From QQUD01 sp039029915 (GTDB taxonomy: Bacteria > Chloroflexota > Anaerolineae > Promineifilales > Promineifilaceae), in NCBI GenBank assembly GCA_039029915.1, contig JBCCFD010000331.1, positions 1-9,416 of the forward strand: DNA of 9,416 bases, in the 5' to 3' direction. The notes under the pieces are model-generated. The model had not been told where the DNA came from and searched no databases. It saw nothing but the letters and a program-made list of their open reading frames with translations. Shown here in pieces: positions 6,402-9,416 of the stretch (position 1 is its first letter; each line of letters starts with the position of its first letter). A program made the translations under genes and the position numbers.

Positions 6402-7247
6402 CTAGCTATTTTCCAAAAAGTCATCAATCAGATGACGAGAAATACTCATTCTAGGCGGAATGCGCGGCATGTTTTCTTTGCGAAACCATTTGGCATCTTC
6501 GATTTCAGATTCTTGAAGCACAAATTCACCGGATTCATAATCGGCCGTAAAGCCAAGCATAAGCGAATGGGGGAAAGGCCACGGCTGACTGCCAAAGTAA
6601 CGGATGTTTTTAACGCGAATACCAACCTCTTCAAAAATCTCCCGGGCAACGCATGTCTCTAGATTTTCACCGGGTTCAACAAAACCAGCCAAAACACTAT
6701 ACCAGCCGGGGGGATAATTCGGGCCGCGAGCTAGCAAGATTTCACGGCCGTTTTCTGTCTCTCGCTGCACGCGCACAATAATGGCCGGGGCTAATCTAGG
6801 GTACATCGTAAACCCACAGCTCGGGCAGAGCTTAACGTGCTCATATTCCTTGGATTGGGTAGCTGAGCCACATCGACTGCAAAACTGATGCGTGCGATCC
6901 CAATCAATCATCTGTAGGGCCCGGCCGGCCAGCGTCAGCTCATCGTCCGTTACCCGTCGATACAGCTGGCGCAGGTTGAGAAATTCCATGTTTTCAAGAA
7001 CGGCCGTATCTCTAGGCACTTCAACCGCATAACAATACAACGGTGGGTCACTTTCGACATAGCCTAGTTGCATTGTTCGCAATTGTGCCGCCTTAATAAA
7101 CGGCATGCTGTTCAAATTCATCAATCGAGGAATTTTAAGATTCTCTTCATCATGGATAACTAGCAAATGTGTTCCTGAAAAAACAAACCAGTACGCGGGT
7201 TGCGCCAGTTGTTCTGGCTCGCGAACAGACGTGATAAATGAAAGCAT
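6402..7247 (-). CDS. nudC: NAD(H) pyrophosphatase / NAD-capped RNA hydrolase
   Basis: This is a 281-residue Nudix hydrolase that splits NADH into NMNH and AMP. The family also removes NAD caps from the 5' end of RNA, exposing it to decay. The N-terminal domain (1-115) is followed by a zinc ribbon with Cys123, Cys126, Cys141 and Cys144. The Nudix box at 188-210 fits GX5EX7REUXEEXGU exactly (Gly188, Glu194, Arg202-Glu203, Glu206-Glu207, Gly209). The NudC signature SQPWPFPHS is at 220-228 and separates it from other Nudix enzymes. The length is near that of E. coli NudC (257). The ATG has an AGGAG Shine-Dalgarno six bases upstream. It lies 72 bases downstream of the Thr/Pro-rich gene on the same strand, so cotranscription is possible but not shown. 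It contains two ACGGCCGT motifs (6744 and 7000). Confidence 0.96.
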   Translation of the reverse strand: MLSFITSVREPEQLAQPAYWFVFSGTHLLVIHDEENLKIPRLMNLNSMPFIKAAQLRTMQLGYVESDPPLYCYAVEVPRDTAVLENMEFLNLRQLYRRVTDDELTLAGRALQMIDWDRTHQFCSRCGSATQSKEYEHVKLCPSCGFTMYPRLAPAIIVRVQRETENGREILLARGPNYPPGWYSVLAGFVEPGENLETCVAREIFEEVGIRVKNIRYFGSQPWPFPHSLMLGFTADYESGEFVLQESEIEDAKWFRKENMPRIPPRMSISRHLIDDFLENS

Positions 7248-7319
7248 CTTCTTCTCCTGAGATGATCAAATTTTGAAGTGAGCCACAGGACGCGATAGCC
7301 GCATTTCACGGCATATTCG

Positions 7320-8297
7320 TTATGGGTAGCCGCCACCACCTGGGGGTGGGTATCCATCACCCGGTGTAGCTGTTGGGGCAGGTGGGTTCCCGGGCGAACC
7401 GACTGTGGCAGTCGGAGGTGGTGTACTTGTTGCTTGAGAATCGGCCGTGGCCGTCGCGGTTGGAACGGGCGTTTCTGTGCTATCAGGCGCAGAGGTTGCC
7501 TCTTCAGTTGGCTCCGAATTGGGTGTTGCGGTTGCCGTCGCCGTGGCGTTTGGCGCTGTCGTGGCGGGTATTGCAGTAGGTGTCGAGTTTAAAGCTGGGG
7601 TGGGCGTCGTTGTTGGCGTGGCACTTTCCTCATTCGCTGGAACCGTAGGCGCCACCGTCTCCACAGGGGCCCCATCATCGATGGGCGTCGATTCTACCGA
7701 AGGTGTCGCTTGATCAGAATCAACAGACCCCTCAACATTTGAACGTGTTTGGAATCTAGAATCAACGGCTACGATTGGGTTTGGGCTCAAAATATGCTCC
7801 ACTTTAAGGTACCAGATGCCATTTTGCACCACCGATTCTTTGCCACAGCCAACGCCCCCATCATAGAAGGTCCAAACCCCTTCAACCGTCATTTCGGTAT
7901 TAGCTGGAATCGAACGAACAATTGATTCATACCCAATCGCATTCATTTGCAATGCATCATGAATCAGCCCCCACTCTATTTGTGGACCGGAATAAGGGCG
8001 GCAATCGGGAAGTTCAATTTGGGAAAATCGACCGGTAATTTGCACTCTTTGTCCACTGAACTGCAGGGGGTCTTCCCCTAAATCAGCAAACTCAAGGGCA
8101 ATTGGGGCATATTCAACGAGCAAAGCGCTTGGTGTTTGAGTTGGCACAAAGGGTTTTATAAGGCGATTATTATTGCCAAGGCCTCTAAAAAATAGAAACG
8201 CAAATATCGCCACCACACCGATGATGACGATAGGGAGAATGATTCCCCAATTGTTTCTGTTTTGTTGTGGCGTAGCCACATCCTCTGTCGAATTCAT
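7320..8297 (-). CDS. Membrane-anchored protein with OB-like domain and Thr/Pro-rich tail
   Basis: This 325-residue protein is not a family I can name. Residues 1-17 are polar, 18-37 form one strong transmembrane helix (IILPIVIIGVVAIFAFLFF), and 60-172 form a beta-rich region with an OB-fold-like run (LQFSGQRVQITGRF at 78-91, MTVEGVWTFYDGG at 136-148). Residues 195-312 are a low-complexity Thr/Pro/Ala/Ser stretch, and the C-terminus is GYPPPGGGGYP. A cytoplasmic N-terminus, single anchor and extracytoplasmic domain on a flexible tail are likely; such tails are common in Chloroflexota surface proteins and may be glycosylated (inference). The ATG follows directly on the TAA of the upstream VWA-like gene with no Shine-Dalgarno nearby, so translation is probably coupled. 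The OB assignment is tentative. Confidence 0.8.
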   Translation of the reverse strand: MNSTEDVATPQQNRNNWGIILPIVIIGVVAIFAFLFFRGLGNNNRLIKPFVPTQTPSALLVEYAPIALEFADLGEDPLQFSGQRVQITGRFSQIELPDCRPYSGPQIEWGLIHDALQMNAIGYESIVRSIPANTEMTVEGVWTFYDGGVGCGKESVVQNGIWYLKVEHILSPNPIVAVDSRFQTRSNVEGSVDSDQATPSVESTPIDDGAPVETVAPTVPANEESATPTTTPTPALNSTPTAIPATTAPNATATATATPNSEPTEEATSAPDSTETPVPTATATADSQATSTPPPTATVGSPGNPPAPTATPGDGYPPPGGGGYP

Positions 8298-9416
8298 TTA
8301 AACGTTGCTTTGTGAACGACGAAACTTTGGTAGTCGGGTGCCGCGATGGTGTACCCACCATTCTACAGCCAATATGATAAAGGCAATTGCCACAAGCCAC
8401 GGCCAAAATTCTCTTTGACCAACATCTTCAGCAACGGCCGTTTCTACCGTCGTTTGCCCCACTTGAATGGTGCCAATCGGTTGAATGGACGATTCAGCAG
8501 TTGAAAAAAGGTTAACTGCAAACGGTCCAGCAGGATTATCACCAAGTGCATTTCTTAACGTAAGCTGGTAAATACCGGGCTCTGTTGTTTCACTAAACAG
8601 GAGAGACTCCGCGTTGATTTCTGCAAACCATTGATTGCCATCCGGCTTGAGTATAGAAATAGCCGTGGTATCCGCGCTAGGGGCAATCGGTACTGACTCT
8701 CCAGTTTTAAAACCGTCCCGGCCATCAACAGCCGTTCCCGGATTCAACCAATCTGTAATATTAGCCATTAAAATTGGAAAAGCAATTTGCAGCGGCAAAT
8801 CTGACTGATTCAAATCAAACGTTAAGATGGCAATACGCTGATTATTTTGCTCTCCGGCTAGAATAAGGGGGCCGCCTTGCGCACTGACTAACGCCTCTGC
8901 CCACGGGGCACTGACCCCCTGCGCCTGCCGCACATTCACACCGCTCCATTCAACGAACTGCAAAATAGGATCATCTGCAATGCGAACAGTCGTTGTGTCA
9001 GAGAATATCGCCGTGGGGACAAACAGTGACTCAGACCCAGGCTGAGGGTTAATGATAAGCATATCCGTCTGTGGAATAGGGTCAGGTAGCGGAACGCCAT
9101 CAAAAATCATCAAATCATACGGTTCAGAAATGAGTTCACTGCCCGGCGGCACTTTAAACGCATCAATATTGGGCAACACCCCAAACACCTGCTCCAAAAA
9201 TAGATTGCCTTCTGTGACAACGAGGGCCCGATTGTCCACCCCTTTTTGGTGCACGGTCCAAGCGATATCATCGAGCGCCAAAAGATCGCCTTCGTTTTCA
9301 GACAACCGGCCTTCAACAACGGCCGTTTCTTCGGGCAAATCCCACGTCAAATTAAGGCGACTGTTCGATGGCACTTCGATGCGGCGTGAATCAAACAGCG
9401 TACCGTCGAGCGATAA
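8298..9416 (-). CDS. C-terminal part of a VWA/BatA-like membrane protein, truncated by the window end
   Basis: An open minus-strand frame runs from the window edge (9416) to TAA at 8300-8298, with 372 residues visible. The GTG at 9374-9372 is not the true start: the frame stays open upstream and reads LSLDGTLFDSRRIE in register with the rest of the domain, so the N-terminus lies outside. The visible part has the order seen in bacterial BatA/VWA-type proteins: a beta-sandwich-like start (EVPSNSRLNLTWDLP), LLALDDIAWTVHQKG, YDLMIFDGVPLP, ILTFDLNQSDLPLQIAFPILMANITDWLNPG, a second beta domain, then one transmembrane helix near the C-terminus (FWPWLVAIAFIILAVEWWV) with a basic tail RGTRLPKFRRSQ. 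Such proteins usually sit in operons with a MoxR-type ATPase and a DUF58 protein; none is visible here. The VWA fold itself and any MIDAS motif would lie upstream of the window, so the name is inferred from the C-terminal pattern. Confidence 0.72.
   Translation of the reverse strand, partial: LSLDGTLFDSRRIEVPSNSRLNLTWDLPEETAVVEGRLSENEGDLLALDDIAWTVHQKGVDNRALVVTEGNLFLEQVFGVLPNIDAFKVPPGSELISEPYDLMIFDGVPLPDPIPQTDMLIINPQPGSESLFVPTAIFSDTTTVRIADDPILQFVEWSGVNVRQAQGVSAPWAEALVSAQGGPLILAGEQNNQRIAILTFDLNQSDLPLQIAFPILMANITDWLNPGTAVDGRDGFKTGESVPIAPSADTTAISILKPDGNQWFAEINAESLLFSETTEPGIYQLTLRNALGDNPAGPFAVNLFSTAESSIQPIGTIQVGQTTVETAVAEDVGQREFWPWLVAIAFIILAVEWWVHHRGTRLPKFRRSQSNV

Larger units (their letters stand above)
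451..9327. repeat. Dispersed 10 bp palindrome AACGGCCGTT (HIP-like iterated motif)
   Basis: Perfect AACGGCCGTT lies at 451, 4009, 4050, 5286, 6224, 8433 and 9318 (start positions). The 8 bp core ACGGCCGT is also at 2742, 6744 and 7000, ten in all. One-base variants TCGGCCGT lie at 830, 5977, 6541 and 7441. Equal base use predicts about 0.14 copies of the 8-mer in this length. Copies occur in every complete gene (the Thr/Pro-rich gene has only the variant), on both strands, and once between genes. The codons used are Thr-Ala-Val, Asn-Gly-Arg or Glu-Arg-Pro-Leu depending on phase. Confidence 0.85.

Noticed and set aside
7447..7713. Plus-strand Val/Gly/Ala-rich open frame
   Set aside because: It is the antisense of the Thr/Pro/Ala low-complexity tail of the minus-strand gene; its composition follows from that repeat and it has no supporting features.
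9372..9374. GTG as the start of the VWA/BatA-like gene
   Set aside because: The frame stays open to the window edge and the upstream residues read on naturally into the domain, so the gene is truncated and does not start here.
1..9416. CRISPR array, tRNA/rRNA, insertion sequence or phage module
   Set aside because: No regularly spaced direct repeats, cloverleaf, terminal inverted repeats with a transposase, or integrase/structural phage genes were seen.

Overview
The window is ordinary chromosomal DNA of moderate GC content from a free-living bacterium. It holds seven protein-coding genes, five complete and one cut at each edge. No rRNA, tRNA, CRISPR array, transposase or phage gene was seen. 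The gene styles fit a Chloroflexota lineage (Anaerolineae-like): an HTH-like/NB-ARC/TPR STAND protein, a VWA/BatA-type membrane protein tail, and a membrane-anchored protein with a long Thr/Pro/Ala tail. That placement is an inference from protein style, since there is no marker gene here.

Layout. Positions 1-118 carry the 3' end of an unidentified plus-strand gene, followed by a strong hairpin terminator (142-171). The stop codon of the convergent STAND gene (154-2652, minus) lies inside that hairpin. Next comes a 531 bp gap (2653-3183) rich in dyad symmetries: an operator-like inverted repeat and candidate promoters for the STAND gene, then a plus-strand terminator (3018-3056) with no gene in front of it. 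A lone rfbB/rmlB gene (dTDP-glucose 4,6-dehydratase, 3184-4209, minus, GTG start) is divergent from a membrane-embedded metallophosphoesterase (4663-6255, plus); their shared 453 bp region has a candidate promoter for each. A 146 bp convergent spacer (6256-6401) contains a hairpin and two inverted copies of a REP-like element. It separates the phosphoesterase from nudC (6402-7247, minus), the NAD(H) pyrophosphatase/NAD-cap hydrolase. Upstream of nudC on the same strand are a TM/OB-like/Thr-Pro-rich protein (7320-8297) and the 3' part of a VWA/BatA-like membrane protein (8298-9416, truncated by the window end). These two are joined stop-to-start (TAA then ATG, no gap) and look translationally coupled.

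How the genes relate. The window does not form one pathway. The STAND protein has the architecture of a signal-sensing NTPase, as in regulators and anti-phage sensors. RfbB makes the dTDP-4-keto-6-deoxyglucose precursor for rhamnose-type cell-surface sugars. NudC acts in NAD turnover and RNA decapping. The VWA-like and OB/Thr-Pro proteins are probably a membrane pair.

The most striking signal is not a gene. The perfect 10 bp palindrome AACGGCCGTT occurs seven times and its 8 bp core ACGGCCGT ten times in 9.4 kb. Copies fall in genes on both strands, in three different codon phases, and once in intergenic DNA. It resembles the cyanobacterial HIP1 phenomenon (GCGATCGC) but with a different sequence, and I know of no established description for this motif.
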